NCBI RefSeq assembly: GCF_015461835.1 | Contig: NZ_JACOPX010000008.1 | Span: 248,001 to 312,000 of the forward strand | Direction: 5' to 3' | DNA: 64,000 bases | DNA from: Pseudomonas neuropathica | GTDB taxonomy: Bacteria; Pseudomonadota; Gammaproteobacteria; Pseudomonadales; Pseudomonadaceae | Part shown: piece after piece, positions 21,068 through 32,273 of the stretch | Layout: the number at the start of each line of letters is the position of its first letter | Numbering within the stretch: the stretch's first letter is position 1 | Translations under genes and position numbers: made by a program | The notes under the pieces: model-generated | Told to the model about the DNA's origin: nothing | Databases searched by the model: none | What the model saw: only the letters and a program-made list of their open reading frames with translations

Positions 21068-22549
21068 TTAGGCGATAGCGGCCAGGAGCTTTTCCCACTC
21101 TTTGTTTTCTTTCTTCGACACGCCACCCAGCAGGTCAATCGCCTGCCGCAGACGATAACGGGTCAGATCCGGGCCAAGGATTTCCATGGCATCGAGCACC
21201 GAGACCGAACTCGCCTGACCGGTGATCGCAGCAAACATCAGCGGCATCGCATCGCGCAGTTTCAACTCCAGCGATTCGACCACAGCCTGAATCGTCGCGG
21301 TGATGTTGTCCTTCTCCCACTGACGCAGGCTTTCCAGCTTCCACAGGATCAACTGCATCAACTGACGAACCTGATCGCCCGAAAGCTTTTTCGACTCGAA
21401 GAGCTTGGCATCCGGGTTAACGCCACCGGCGAAGAAGAACCCGCCCAGCGGTGCAACCTGGCTGAAGGTTTCAACGCGGCCCTGCACCAGCGGTGCGATC
21501 TTCATCATGTATTCCGGGTTCAACGCCCAGGTCTGCAAACGGCTGGCGAACTCTTCCACCGGCAGATCACGCAGCCACTGGCCGTTGAGCCACGACAGCT
21601 TCTCGATGTCGAAGATCGGCCCGCCCAGCGAGACACGCTTGAGGTCGAAGTTGTCGACCATTTCCTGCAGCGAGAACTTCTCGCGCTCGTCCGGCATCGA
21701 CCAGCCCATGCGGCCGAGGTAATTGAGCATCGCTTCCGGCATGAAGCCCATGCGCTCGTAGAACGTCACCGAGGTCGGGTTCTTGCGCTTGGACAGCTTG
21801 CTCTTGTCCGGGTTACGCAGCAGCGGCATGTAGCACAGCTCTGGTTGCTCCCAGCCGAAGTATTCGTACAGCAGAATCAGTTTCGGCGCCGATGGCAGCC
21901 ACTCTTCGCCACGCAGCACGTGGGTGATGCCCATCAGGTGATCGTCGACGACGTTGGCGAGGAAGTACGTCGGCAGGCCGTCGGTCTTCATCAGCACTTG
22001 CATGTCCATGCGATCCCACGGGATCTCGACATCACCACGGAGCATGTCCGGCACCACGCAAACGCCTTCGCTCGGCACTTTCATGCGGATCACGTGGGGT
22101 TCGCCAGCGGCCAGACGAGCGGCAACTTCTTCCTTCGACAGCAGCAGCGCGCGGCCGTCATAGCGTGGGGTTTCGCCGCGAGCCATTTGCTCGGCGCGCA
22201 TCTGATCCAGCTCTTCAGCGGTGCAGAAGCACGGGAACGCGTGGCCCATGTCGACCAGTTGCTGGCAGTACTTCTGATAAATCTCGCCGCGCTCACTCTG
22301 GCGATACGGGCCGTGCGGGCCGCCAACGTCCGGGCCTTCGCTCCAGTCGATCCCCAGCCAGCGCAGGGCGTCGAAGATCTGCTGCTCGGACTCGCGGGTC
22401 GAACGCAACTGGTCAGTGTCTTCGATCCGCAGGATGAACTCACCGCCATGCTGCTTGGCAAAGCAGTAGTTGAACAATGCGATGTAAGCGGTACCTACGT
22501 GGGGGTCCCCGGTAGGCGATGGCGCGATGCGAGTGCGGACGGTGGTCAT
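21068..22549 (-). CDS. gltX: Glutamyl-tRNA synthetase
   Basis: A 493-residue class I synthetase that charges tRNA-Glu, which is encoded next door. The HIGH-type motif is in [13 protein letters not shown] (residues 9-21) and the KMSKS-type loop reads DKSKLSKRK near residue 240; the C-terminal helical anticodon-binding domain is complete. The frame runs to 22582, but [15 protein letters not shown] at 22549 is the family start. The nearest upstream gene is divergent (efflux adaptor). Confidence 0.97.
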   Translation of the reverse strand: MTTVRTRIAPSPTGDPHVGTAYIALFNYCFAKQHGGEFILRIEDTDQLRSTRESEQQIFDALRWLGIDWSEGPDVGGPHGPYRQSERGEIYQKYCQQLVDMGHAFPCFCTAEELDQMRAEQMARGETPRYDGRALLLSKEEVAARLAAGEPHVIRMKVPSEGVCVVPDMLRGDVEIPWDRMDMQVLMKTDGLPTYFLANVVDDHLMGITHVLRGEEWLPSAPKLILLYEYFGWEQPELCYMPLLRNPDKSKLSKRKNPTSVTFYERMGFMPEAMLNYLGRMGWSMPDEREKFSLQEMVDNFDLKRVSLGGPIFDIEKLSWLNGQWLRDLPVEEFASRLQTWALNPEYMMKIAPLVQGRVETFSQVAPLGGFFFAGGVNPDAKLFESKKLSGDQVRQLMQLILWKLESLRQWEKDNITATIQAVVESLELKLRDAMPLMFAAITGQASSVSVLDAMEILGPDLTRYRLRQAIDLLGGVSKKENKEWEKLLAAIA

Positions 22550-22777
22550 GGCATGTCTCGAAAAGAATGAAAAGCAAAACAATCAAGCGGCGAATGGTAA
22601 CAGGCGACACCCGCCCCGCTCCAGCGGGCAGGGCATTTAAGCCAAGTTTGCGTCTGGAACGCCCGTAAGCCGTGGTGAATGGGCAAATATCAGCGGATGG
22701 CATTTACCGTTTATCGGCTGTATGCCAGATTCGCCTGCTGATAACTTTCCTTACAATTCATCGACTACAGTTTGCCC

Positions 22778-23827
22778 ATGCCTGCCCAACTCAAGCGTCG
22801 CCTGTTGATTTTCCTGCTGCTCGTCCTGCTGATTGCCGGGGGCTTTTTCGCCCATTGGTTTTTCAAGGGGCGTTTTTATGAAAGCACCGACAACGCTTAT
22901 GTCCAGGGCGAAATCACCCGCGTCTCGAGCCAATTGAGCGCGCGCATCGATGAAGTGCTGGTGCAGGACAATCAACACGTGGAAAAAGGCCAGTTGCTGG
23001 TGCGCCTCGAACCGAATGATTTCCGTCTGGCCATCGATCGCGCCAATGCCGCCCTCGCCACCCGCGAAGCCGAGCGCCTGCAAGCGCAAAGCAAATTGAC
23101 TCAGCAAGCCAGTCTGATTGCTTCCAGCGACGCACAAGTGGCAACCACCCAAGCAACGCTGGGCCGCTCGCAAATGGATTTGTCACGTGCCGAAACCCTG
23201 CGCAAGCCCGGTTACGTGTCCGAAGAACGCGTGACCACCCTCTCCGCTGACGCTCATATCGCCCGTTCGCAAGTGGCCAAGGCGCAGGCCGATGCGCAAG
23301 GTCAGCGTCAGCAGGTCAACGCTCTGAACGCAGAAATCAAACGCCTCGACGCACAGATCGCCAACGCCCGCGCCGATCTCGCGCAAGCCGAACTCAACCT
23401 GACCCGCAGCGAAATCCACGCGCCAATCAGTGGTCTGGTCGGCCAGCGCGCCGCCCGTAACGGCCAAGTGGTGCAGGCTGGCGCTTATCTGCTGTCGATC
23501 GTCCCGGATGAAGACATCTGGGTACAGGCCAATTTCAAGGAAACCCAGATCGGCCGCATGCAGCCCGGGCAAAAAGCCGAGCTGACCTTCGATGCCTACA
23601 GCGACACGCCGATCGAAGCACGGGTCGATAGCCTGTTCGCCGCCTCCGGCGCGCAATTCAGCCTGCTGCCGCCGGACAACGCTACCGGCAACTTCACCAA
23701 AGTCGTGCAACGGATTCCGGTAAAACTGACCTTCAAAACCGACAACCCGCTGCACGGCAAGATCCGCCCGGGCATGTCCGTCACCGCCACCGTGAACATC
23801 AAAGACGCCCCGGACAATGGCCGGTGA
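22778..23827 (+). CDS. emrA: HlyD-family membrane fusion protein of an EmrAB-type pump
   Basis: A 349-residue periplasmic adaptor with one N-terminal membrane anchor (about residues 8-30), a barrel-sandwich lipoyl half (VSSQLSARIDEVLV), a long alpha-hairpin with heptad-like coiled coils (about 95-210), the second lipoyl half (EIHAPISGLVGQRA) and a beta-barrel. It would link the inner-membrane transporter to an outer-membrane channel. An in-frame TTG two codons upstream exists; ATG was preferred. It overlaps the next gene by 11 bp, so the two are coupled. Confidence 0.9.
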   Translation: MPAQLKRRLLIFLLLVLLIAGGFFAHWFFKGRFYESTDNAYVQGEITRVSSQLSARIDEVLVQDNQHVEKGQLLVRLEPNDFRLAIDRANAALATREAERLQAQSKLTQQASLIASSDAQVATTQATLGRSQMDLSRAETLRKPGYVSEERVTTLSADAHIARSQVAKAQADAQGQRQQVNALNAEIKRLDAQIANARADLAQAELNLTRSEIHAPISGLVGQRAARNGQVVQAGAYLLSIVPDEDIWVQANFKETQIGRMQPGQKAELTFDAYSDTPIEARVDSLFAASGAQFSLLPPDNATGNFTKVVQRIPVKLTFKTDNPLHGKIRPGMSVTATVNIKDAPDNGR

Positions 23828-25367
23828 TTCGCTGATCCGCCCGGTCGGCGAACCGACCCGGCGCGATTGGATTGCGGTGATGAGCGTGATGCTCGGCGCC
23901 TTTATGGCGGTGCTCGACATCCAGATCACCAACTCGTCGCTGAAAGATATTCAGGGTGCGTTGTCGGCGACGCTGGAAGAAGGCTCGTGGATTTCCACTT
24001 CTTATCTGGTCGCGGAAATCATCATGATTCCGCTGACCGCGTGGCTGGTGCAGTTGCTGTCGGCGCGACGTTTGGCGGTGTGGGTGTCGCTGGGCTTTCT
24101 GGTTTCCTCGCTGCTGTGCTCGATGGCCTGGAGCCTGGAGAGCATGATCGTCTTTCGTGCCATGCAGGGGTTTACTGGCGGCGCGTTGATCCCGCTGGCG
24201 TTCACCCTGACTCTGATCAAACTCCCCGAACACCACCGCGCCAAAGGCATGGCGATGTTCGCCATGACCGCCACGTTCGCCCCGTCCATCGGCCCGACGC
24301 TGGGCGGCTGGCTCACGGAAAACTGGGGTTGGGAATACATTTTCTACATCAACATTCCGCCGGGCCTGATCATGATTGCCGGCCTGATGTACGGGCTGGA
24401 GAAGAAAGAAGCGCACTGGGAACTGCTGAAAAGCACCGACTACACCGGCATCCTAACGCTAGGGATTGGCCTCGGTTGTCTGCAGGTATTCCTTGAAGAA
24501 GGCCATCGCAAGGATTGGCTGGAGTCGAGTCTGATCGTGACCCTGGGCAGCATTGCCCTGCTCAGCCTGATTACCTTTGTGATCGTGCAGATCTCCAAAC
24601 CGAATCCGCTGATCAATCTGGGCATCCTGCGTAATCGCAATTTCGGTCTGTCGAGTATTTCCAGTCTGGGCATGGGTGTCGGGTTGTACGGTTCAATCTA
24701 TCTGCTGCCGCTGTATCTGGCGCAGATCCAGAACTACAACGCCCTGCAAATCGGCGAAGTGATCATGTGGATGGGCGTGCCGCAGCTGTTTCTGATTCCG
24801 CTAGTGCCGAAACTGATGAAGTTTGTTTCGCCGAAATGGCTGTGCACGATCGGCTTTGGATTGTTCGGGCTAGCGAGTTTTTCTTCGGGGGTGCTCAACC
24901 CGGATTTTGCCGGGCCGCAGTTCAATCAGATCCAGATCATTCGTGCGCTGGGGCAGCCGCTGATCATGGTGACCATTTCACTGATCGCCACGGCTTACAT
25001 TTTGCCGCAGGATGCGGGGTCGGCGTCGAGCCTGTTCAATATCCTGCGAAATCTGGGCGGCGCGATTGGTATTGCCCTGCTCGCGACACTGTTGGATGCG
25101 CGCACCAAGACTTACTTCGATTATTTGCGCGAGGCGGTGGTGCCGACCAATCCGCAGGTGGCCGAGCGTTTGGCGTCGATGACCGACCGGTTTGGCAGTG
25201 ACACGGCGGCGTTGGGCAAGTTGAGTGAAATTGTCCATCAGCAGGCGGCGATCATGGCGTACAACGATGCGTTTCATTTTGTCGGGATTGCGCTGGGGAT
25301 CAGCATGTTGGCGATTTTGCTGACCAAGAAATTGCCAGAGGGGCTGAAGGCTGGGGAGTCTCATTAA
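23817..25367 (+). CDS. emrB: DHA2-family MFS drug exporter, EmrB type
   Basis: A 516-residue inner-membrane transporter with about 14 hydrophobic segments, as in the 14-helix DHA2 family. Family motifs include LGAFMAVLDIQITNSSL in helix 1 and the motif-C-like GPTLGGWLTENWGWEYIF. With the adaptor it should form an EmrAB-type tripartite pump using the proton gradient to expel hydrophobic compounds. The substrate is not known. No outer-membrane partner is encoded here, so a shared TolC-type channel is likely. Confidence 0.92.
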   Translation: MAGDSLIRPVGEPTRRDWIAVMSVMLGAFMAVLDIQITNSSLKDIQGALSATLEEGSWISTSYLVAEIIMIPLTAWLVQLLSARRLAVWVSLGFLVSSLLCSMAWSLESMIVFRAMQGFTGGALIPLAFTLTLIKLPEHHRAKGMAMFAMTATFAPSIGPTLGGWLTENWGWEYIFYINIPPGLIMIAGLMYGLEKKEAHWELLKSTDYTGILTLGIGLGCLQVFLEEGHRKDWLESSLIVTLGSIALLSLITFVIVQISKPNPLINLGILRNRNFGLSSISSLGMGVGLYGSIYLLPLYLAQIQNYNALQIGEVIMWMGVPQLFLIPLVPKLMKFVSPKWLCTIGFGLFGLASFSSGVLNPDFAGPQFNQIQIIRALGQPLIMVTISLIATAYILPQDAGSASSLFNILRNLGGAIGIALLATLLDARTKTYFDYLREAVVPTNPQVAERLASMTDRFGSDTAALGKLSEIVHQQAAIMAYNDAFHFVGIALGISMLAILLTKKLPEGLKAGESH

Positions 25368-25382
25368 GACCGCGGCGCTCCA

Positions 25383-25457
25383 TTCGCGAGCAAGCTCGCT
25401 CCCACAGGGGATTTGTGAACGACACAATTCCTGTGTGGGAGTGAGCCTGCTCGCGAA
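25383..25457. repeat. REP-type inverted repeat, family A
   Basis: TTCGCGAGCAAGCTCGCTCC and the inverse TGGGAGTGAGCCTGCTCGCG lie tail to tail between the convergent emrB and uvrB genes. Confidence 0.85.
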
Positions 25458-25480
25458 GAGGCCCACTCAGGCGATGAAGA

Positions 25481-27496
<2,016 letters not shown>

Positions 27497-27833
27497 ATAC
27501 ACCTCTGGGATCGCGGCATTCCGAGCAAAGCGGAGCACCACGGGGACAACCGCAAACGACCGGTGTCGCGCAAGAAAAAACCTGGATTGTGCTCAATGTG
27601 GTGGCGATTGCCTCACCTTTCAAGGCAAACGTCCTACATCCGGTAAAGACTCTGACACGTGCAGTCGACTAACGGTCAAGAAATAATCGGAAAAACTTAC
27701 CCTAAAAGCCGAATCGCCTGTCGCCATTGTTCCGTAATGGCCTCTATACTAGCTCCCCGTTTGTGCACCGCTCTAGTGCATCCGGCTGGAGCGCGACACG
27801 TCCCTCCATTCTCCATTCAGAGCCGCCGCAATA
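27497..27833. other. Divergent promoter region of uvrB and the aminotransferase gene
   Basis: This 337-bp gap has no gene I can support. A TATACT hexamer about 85 bp before the aminotransferase start is a plausible -10 for that gene, but no good -35 is correctly spaced. No LexA box, terminator or repeat is evident. Confidence 0.5.
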
Positions 27834-29030
27834 ATGAGCCTGTTCTCCGCTGTCGAAATGGCACCCCGCGATCCAATCCTGGGCCTCAACGAAGCATTCA
27901 ACGCCGATACCCGGACCACCAAGGTCAACCTGGGCGTGGGTGTTTACTGCAACGAAGAGGGGCGAATTCCACTTCTGCGCGCCGTGATCGAAGCTGAAAC
28001 CGTTCGCGCAGCTCAGCACGCTTCGCGCGGCTACCTGCCGATCGATGGTATCGCCGCCTACGACCAGGCCGTGCAAAAGCTGCTGTTCGGCAACGACTCG
28101 CCGCTGATCAGCGCCGGTCGCGTCATCACCACTCAGGCCGTCGGCGGGACCGGCGCACTGAAGATCGGTGCCGACTTCCTCAAGCAACTGCTGCCGAACG
28201 CCGTCGTGGCGATCAGTGACCCAAGCTGGGAAAACCACCGTGCCCTGTTCGAAACCGCCGGTTTCCCGGTGCAGAACTACCGTTACTACGACGCAGCCAG
28301 CCACGATGTGAATCGTGCTGGCATGCTCGACGACCTCAACGCCCTGCCGAACGGCTCGATCGTTGTCCTGCACGCCTGCTGCCACAACCCGACCGGCGTC
28401 GACCTGACCCCGGCGGACTGGAACAACGTGCTGGAAGTGGTCCGCGCCAAAGGTCACGTGCCATTCCTCGACATGGCTTATCAAGGCTTCGGCGACGGCA
28501 TCGACGAAGACGCCGCAGCTGTGCGCCTGTTCGCTGAGTCCGGCCTGACCTTCTTCGTTTCGAGCTCGTTCTCCAAATCGTTCTCGCTGTACGGCGAGCG
28601 CGTTGGGGCGCTGTCGATCATCAGCGAATCGAAAGAAGAAAGCGCGCGCGTGCTGTCGCAGGTCAAGCGTGTGATCCGCACCAACTACTCCAACCCGCCG
28701 ACCCACGGCGCAAGCATCGTTGCAGCTGTATTGAACAGCCCGGAACTGCGTGCACAATGGGAAGCCGAGTTGGCGGAGATGCGTCTGCGCATTCGCGGCA
28801 TGCGCGAGCAGATGGTTGCCCTGCTGGCAGAGAAAGCCCCGGGCCGCGACTTCAGCTTCGTCGGTCGTCAGCGCGGCATGTTCTCCTACTCGGGCCTGAC
28901 CACTGAACAAGTGCATCGCCTGCGTAACGAGTTCGGCATCTACGCCCTGGACACCGGCCGCATCTGCGTGGCTGCGCTGAACCAGAACAACATCAAGGCG
29001 GTAACGGATGCGATTGTTCAGGTCATCTGA
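27834..29030 (+). CDS. tyrB: Aromatic-amino-acid aminotransferase (aspartate aminotransferase family I)
   Basis: A 398-residue PLP enzyme of the AspC/TyrB group that transfers amino groups between aromatic amino acids or aspartate and 2-oxoglutarate. The Schiff-base lysine is in SSSFSKSFSLYGERVG (about residues 241-256). GGTGALKIGADFL and LHACCHNPTGVD, binding the cofactor, are also present. AspC and TyrB cannot be told apart from motifs alone; the place next to uvrB is the usual one for the Pseudomonas aromatic enzyme. A strong terminator follows. Confidence 0.88.
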   Translation: MSLFSAVEMAPRDPILGLNEAFNADTRTTKVNLGVGVYCNEEGRIPLLRAVIEAETVRAAQHASRGYLPIDGIAAYDQAVQKLLFGNDSPLISAGRVITTQAVGGTGALKIGADFLKQLLPNAVVAISDPSWENHRALFETAGFPVQNYRYYDAASHDVNRAGMLDDLNALPNGSIVVLHACCHNPTGVDLTPADWNNVLEVVRAKGHVPFLDMAYQGFGDGIDEDAAAVRLFAESGLTFFVSSSFSKSFSLYGERVGALSIISESKEESARVLSQVKRVIRTNYSNPPTHGASIVAAVLNSPELRAQWEAELAEMRLRIRGMREQMVALLAEKAPGRDFSFVGRQRGMFSYSGLTTEQVHRLRNEFGIYALDTGRICVAALNQNNIKAVTDAIVQVI

Positions 29031-29048
29031 TTTCGCACTGTAATGAAA

Positions 29049-29079
29049 AACGGGAAGCCTTGGGGCTTCCCGTTTTTTA
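29049..29079 (+). terminator. Intrinsic terminator after the aminotransferase
   Basis: ACGGGAAGCC and GGCTTCCCGT form a perfect 10-bp stem followed by six T residues, 20 bp after the stop codon. Confidence 0.92.
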
Positions 29080-29130
29080 TTTGTCCCGGATAACGCCCCA
29101 TACCCTCTAGACTGCACACAAATCAAAATT

Positions 29131-29219
29131 GTGGGAGCGAGCCTGCTCGCGATAGCGGCATGTCAGGTAATGAAGCTTCGACTGACACGACGCTATCGCG
29201 AGCAGGCGAAGGCCTACAG
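29131..29219. repeat. REP-type inverted repeat, family A
   Basis: GTGGGAGCGAGCCTGCTCGC and an inverted CGCGAGCAGGCGAAGGCCTA arm flank a 40-bp insert with its own inverted repeat (TGTCAG/CTGACA). Confidence 0.82.
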
Positions 29220-29256
29220 GTTTTGTGTACACCCGAGATTTCTGAAGAGACCCTAA

Positions 29257-29457
29257 ATGAAAAACGACAACCTGCGCGCCGACCGTGACGATCTGGATGA
29301 TTTCATCCCCCGCGCATCGGCCAAGCGCGAAAAGAGCCTGGTGCTGCAAGTCGCCGCCGGGGTGTTCCTGGGTGGCCTGGTCCTGTGGCTGGTTCAACTG
29401 GCCGCCACTGCGGCTTACGCCAAACTGATGATGGGCACCATCACCTTCGGCAGTTAA
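29257..29457 (+). CDS. Small single-helix membrane protein of unknown function
   Basis: A 66-residue protein with a charged N-terminus (DDLDDFIPRASAKREK) and one hydrophobic helix of about 25 residues (VLQVAAGVFLGGLVLWLVQL). Positive charges before the helix predict an N-in orientation. I do not recognise a family. Its stop overlaps the stop of the convergent 76-residue gene by 4 bp. The ribosome site is weak (GAAGAGAC). Confidence 0.6.
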   Translation: MKNDNLRADRDDLDDFIPRASAKREKSLVLQVAAGVFLGGLVLWLVQLAATAAYAKLMMGTITFGS

Positions 29458-29684
29458 GCCAGTTCGATCGCACGCTGACTCGCGGCGTCGTCATAAACGA
29501 CGTACAGCGATTCGGCGATCTGACTCTTGATCGCCTTGGTGCTTTCAAGACCCAGGACGAAGCCTTCGGCCTTGCCACCGGCGCGGTTCAATTCCTCAGC
29601 GGTGCTGGCCTGGGTGATGGCATCAAAAAGTTTTTCGGCGTGAGGGCCAATGCCCTTGGGCAGGCTGATTTGCGCGATGCTCAT
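29454..29684 (-). CDS. Conserved-looking 76-residue protein of unknown function
   Basis: A soluble, helical 76-residue protein (MSIAQISLPKG...) with a ribosome site (AGCGAGGTG) seven bases before ATG. The frame is open further upstream to 29822, but that part looks non-coding. I recognise no domain. It sits between a small membrane protein and tRNA-Asn, and may be a real but minor gene. Confidence 0.55.
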   Translation of the reverse strand: MSIAQISLPKGIGPHAEKLFDAITQASTAEELNRAGGKAEGFVLGLESTKAIKSQIAESLYVVYDDAASQRAIELA

Positions 29685-29865
29685 GCGAACACCTCGCTGT
29701 TGCGGGTTAAATGGTTCATGACGCAGACCTTTTTCGGCGAATGGCCGGCAGCGCGTGTGACCACTTCCGGGCGCCCATGGTAGACCTCTGCTGCAGTTCT
29801 GGTAACCGCCAATCGCTGACAAACCACCGTCCGCCCCGAGAATTCACTCATTTTCCAACCGATGC

Positions 29866-29893
29866 TTGACTTCTCTTTTTGAATCAGTAACAT
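29866..29893 (+). promoter_or_regulatory. Promoter of tRNA-Asn
   Basis: TTGACT (29866-29871) and TAACAT (29888-29893) are 16 bp apart, ending 10 bp before the mature tRNA 5' end. Confidence 0.7.
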
Positions 29894-29903
29894 ACGCACC
29901 AAT

Positions 29904-29979
29904 TCCGCAATAGCTCAGTTGGTAGAGCAAATGACTGTTAATCATTGGGTCCCTGGTTCGAGTCCAGGTTGTGGAGCCA
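29904..29979 (+). tRNA. tRNA-Asn(GTT)
   Basis: 76 nt with encoded CCA. The acceptor TCCGCAA pairs with TTGTGGA (one G-T pair), the anticodon loop is CTGTTAA (anticodon GTT), and the T-loop GGTTCGAGTCC is canonical. A terminator follows at once, so it is a single-gene unit. Confidence 0.97.
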
Positions 29980-29985
29980 AATAGC

Positions 29986-30020
29986 AAAGCCCCTGAATCG
30001 AAAGATTCAGGGGCTTTTTT
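29986..30020 (+). terminator. Intrinsic terminator of tRNA-Asn
   Basis: AAAGCCCCTGAATC and GATTCAGGGGCTTT form a 14-bp stem around GAAA, followed by T residues, seven bases after the CCA. Confidence 0.93.
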
Positions 30021-30033
30021 GTGGGCGCTCGAA

Positions 30034-30147
30034 AAGATCAAAAGATCGCAGCCTTCGGCAGCTCCTACAGATTCAGCGTTCATCCGCAGAATCGGCGGAG
30101 TATGAGATCTGTGTAGGAGCTGCCGAAGGCTGCGATCTTTTGATCTT
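30034..30147. repeat. REP-type inverted repeat, family B
   Basis: AAGATCGCAGCCTTCGGCAG and its inverse lie 45 bp apart. The core is CTTCGGCAG where other family-B copies have CTGCGGCAG, and both arms share this change, so it looks compensated. Confidence 0.83.
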
Positions 30148-30153
30148 GAAATG

Positions 30154-30193
30154 AAAAAGGGCCGATCTGTGTTTAACAGATCGGCCCTTTTTG
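30154..30193 (-). terminator. Intrinsic terminator after the purine permease, probably bidirectional
   Basis: AAAAAGGGCCGATCTGT and ACAGATCGGCCCTTTTT form a long perfect stem with T runs on both sides, 15 bp after the permease stop. Confidence 0.88.
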
Positions 30194-30207
30194 TTTAGAG
30201 ACAGCCG

Positions 30208-31731
30208 TCAGACGTGTTCGCTGCTCTTCACCTGCACCTTCGGCGCACCGTGCCCATGATCGTGATCATCAGGCTCGATGACCGGCACTTCCTTGCCATC
30301 GCAGTCATGCAGCTTGCCGTCGCTGAAGTAATCGCCTTCACGCAGCGCCGCCAGATCGCGATAGCGCAGGGTTCGCTCTTCCGCTGCCGCAAATACCGAT
30401 TGCTGATCCGAGTTACCGGCGGTGAAGTGGTTGAACGCCAGGTTGAGCAGGATCGCCATGATCGCCGACGAGCTGATGCCCGAGTGGAAAATGGTCGCGA
30501 ACCAGCTTGGGAAGTGATCGTAGAAGTTCGGTGCGGCTATCGGGATCATGCCGAAACCGATCGAAGTGGCGACGATGATCAGGTTGACGTTGTTGCGATA
30601 ATCAACCTTGGACAGCGTACGGATACCGCTCGCCGCCACCGTACCGAACAGCACGATACCGGCGCCGCCGAGTACCGACGTCGGCACTGCTGCGATGACC
30701 CGGCCCATGAACGGCAGCAGACCAAGGATTACCAGGAAAATACCGCCAGTAGCGACCACGTAACGGCTCTTGATCCCGGTAACCGCCACCAGCCCGACGT
30801 TCTGGGCGAAAGCGCTCTGGGTGAACGAACCGAAAATCGGCGCAAACATGCTGGACAGCATGTCTGCCCGCAGACCATTGCCCAGACGTTTGGAATCGAC
30901 CTTGGTGCCGATGATTTCACCGACCGCAAGGATGTCCGCCGAAGTTTCCACCAGGGTCACCATGACCACGATGCACATCGACAGAATTGCGGCGAAGTGG
31001 AAGGTCGGCATGCCGAAATGGAACGGCGTCGGGAAGCCAAACATCGGCCCCGTGGTGACGCTGGAGAAATCCGCCATGCCAAGGAACACCGCCAGCACTG
31101 TGCCGATCACCATGGCCAACAGGATCGACAGACGCGAGATGGTCGAGCTGCCGACCTTGCTCAGCAGCAACACCAGCACCAGCGTGACTGCCGCCAGCCC
31201 GATGTTCTGCATGCTGCCGAAGTCCGGCGCATGGCTGTTGCCGCCCATGGCCCAGCGTGCGGCCACCGGCATCAGCGTCAAGCCGATGGTGGTGATCACG
31301 ATGCCGGTGACCAGCGGCGGGAAGAACTTGGTGATGCGCGAGAACACCGGTGTGATCAACAAGCCGATCAAGGACGCGGCAATCACTGCGCCAAGCACCG
31401 ACTGAAAGCCGCCCTCCCCGCCACTGCTGACGATCGCGACCATGGTCGCCACACCGGAGAACGACACGCCCTGTACCAGCGGCAACTGACAGCCAAAAAA
31501 CGGTAGACCCAGGGTTTGCAGCAGCGTCGCCAGCCCCCCCGCAAACAATGAAGCAGCAATCAGCAAACCAATGTCCGCCGGCGAAAGGCCGGCCGCCTGG
31601 CCGATGATCAGTGGCACCGCAACGATACCGCCGTACATGGTCAGAACATGTTGCAGGCCGTAAGCCATATTCGCGCCGACCCCGAGATTTTCGTCCTCGG
31701 GCCGTTGGTGTGAAACATGGGGCGTTTTCAT
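30208..31731 (-). CDS. NCS2-family purine (xanthine/uric acid) permease
   Basis: A 507-residue inner-membrane transporter of the nucleobase-cation symporter 2 family with about 14 hydrophobic segments. Family features are GLQHVLTMYGGIVAVPLIIG near the N-terminus, QGVSFSGVATMVAI, and the VETSADILAVGEIIG stretch in the substrate-binding half. The His/Asp-rich tail (EPDDHDHGHG) is unusual and could bind metal or be incidental. The frame runs further 5', but MKTPHVSHQ at 31731 is the best start. Xanthine or urate is the likeliest cargo. Confidence 0.9.
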   Translation of the reverse strand: MKTPHVSHQRPEDENLGVGANMAYGLQHVLTMYGGIVAVPLIIGQAAGLSPADIGLLIAASLFAGGLATLLQTLGLPFFGCQLPLVQGVSFSGVATMVAIVSSGGEGGFQSVLGAVIAASLIGLLITPVFSRITKFFPPLVTGIVITTIGLTLMPVAARWAMGGNSHAPDFGSMQNIGLAAVTLVLVLLLSKVGSSTISRLSILLAMVIGTVLAVFLGMADFSSVTTGPMFGFPTPFHFGMPTFHFAAILSMCIVVMVTLVETSADILAVGEIIGTKVDSKRLGNGLRADMLSSMFAPIFGSFTQSAFAQNVGLVAVTGIKSRYVVATGGIFLVILGLLPFMGRVIAAVPTSVLGGAGIVLFGTVAASGIRTLSKVDYRNNVNLIIVATSIGFGMIPIAAPNFYDHFPSWFATIFHSGISSSAIMAILLNLAFNHFTAGNSDQQSVFAAAEERTLRYRDLAALREGDYFSDGKLHDCDGKEVPVIEPDDHDHGHGAPKVQVKSSEHV

Positions 31732-31797
31732 GGTGGGGGGTTCCCTGGTTTTTGTTATGCGCACACTGTATTCAATACTCGTGACAAATGTCCATAG

Positions 31798-31811
31798 AGT
31801 TGTATACAACT
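31798..31811. promoter_or_regulatory. Palindrome upstream of the purine permease, GntR-type operator candidate
   Basis: AGTTGTATACAACT is a perfect 14-bp palindrome 67 bp upstream of the start codon. The TTGTATACAA core fits the general FadR/GntR operator pattern. No GntR gene is nearby. Confidence 0.55.
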
Positions 31812-31985
31812 TATCAGTCACATAATGGATAGGTAGCCACCCAAGCTTCTAGCCCGCTGCTCCCATCCCCCACAAATCCGGCAACACTTCCTCTCCAGTG
31901 CCCTCGCCTGCCGCCACTACGCTGAAGTGTTCACGGCGACCGACGGTGCAGTCGCAGTCTTTTTAATACATATAAAGTATGCATA

Positions 31986-32270
31986 ATGCAGTTAATTGAT
32001 ATTCAGTTCGACAAAAGCAAGAACGCAGCCAACAAACTCAAGCACAGGGGCGTCAGCCTCACCGAGACCGAAGCGGTCTTCTACGACGAACGAGCAATAA
32101 CTGTTGAAGACAACGACCATGACGAACAACGCTGGATCACTCTCGGTCTCGACGCCAAGGGACGCTTGCTGGTCGTTGCATACAGCTATCGCGAGCCAAA
32201 TGTGGTTCGAATCATTTCTGCACGCGTCGCCACACCGAGCGAACGCTGTGACTATTTTCTGGAGGCATGA
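31986..32270 (+). CDS. brnT: BrnT-family toxin (RelE-like ribonuclease)
   Basis: A 94-residue protein with the BrnT layout: QFDKSKNAANKLKHRGVSL at the N-terminus, EAVFYDERAITVED, then WITLGLDAKGRLLVVAYSYR and RIISARVATPSER. BrnT toxins are RelE-fold ribonucleases that slow translation and are neutralised by BrnA. No strong ribosome site precedes ATG, which lies in the A/T-rich TATAAAGTATGCATAATG. It is followed after 3 bp by its antitoxin, so the order is toxin first, as usual for BrnTA. Confidence 0.9.
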   Translation: MQLIDIQFDKSKNAANKLKHRGVSLTETEAVFYDERAITVEDNDHDEQRWITLGLDAKGRLLVVAYSYREPNVVRIISARVATPSERCDYFLEA

Positions 32271-32273
32271 CCA

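Noticed and set aside
27497..27833. LexA box before uvrB
   Set aside because: No CTGT-N8-ACAG or close variant is present in the gap, so no SOS site was annotated.
27744..29126. 460-codon minus-strand open frame over the aminotransferase
   Set aside because: Antisense to a complete PLP enzyme with its own terminator; no recognisable protein.
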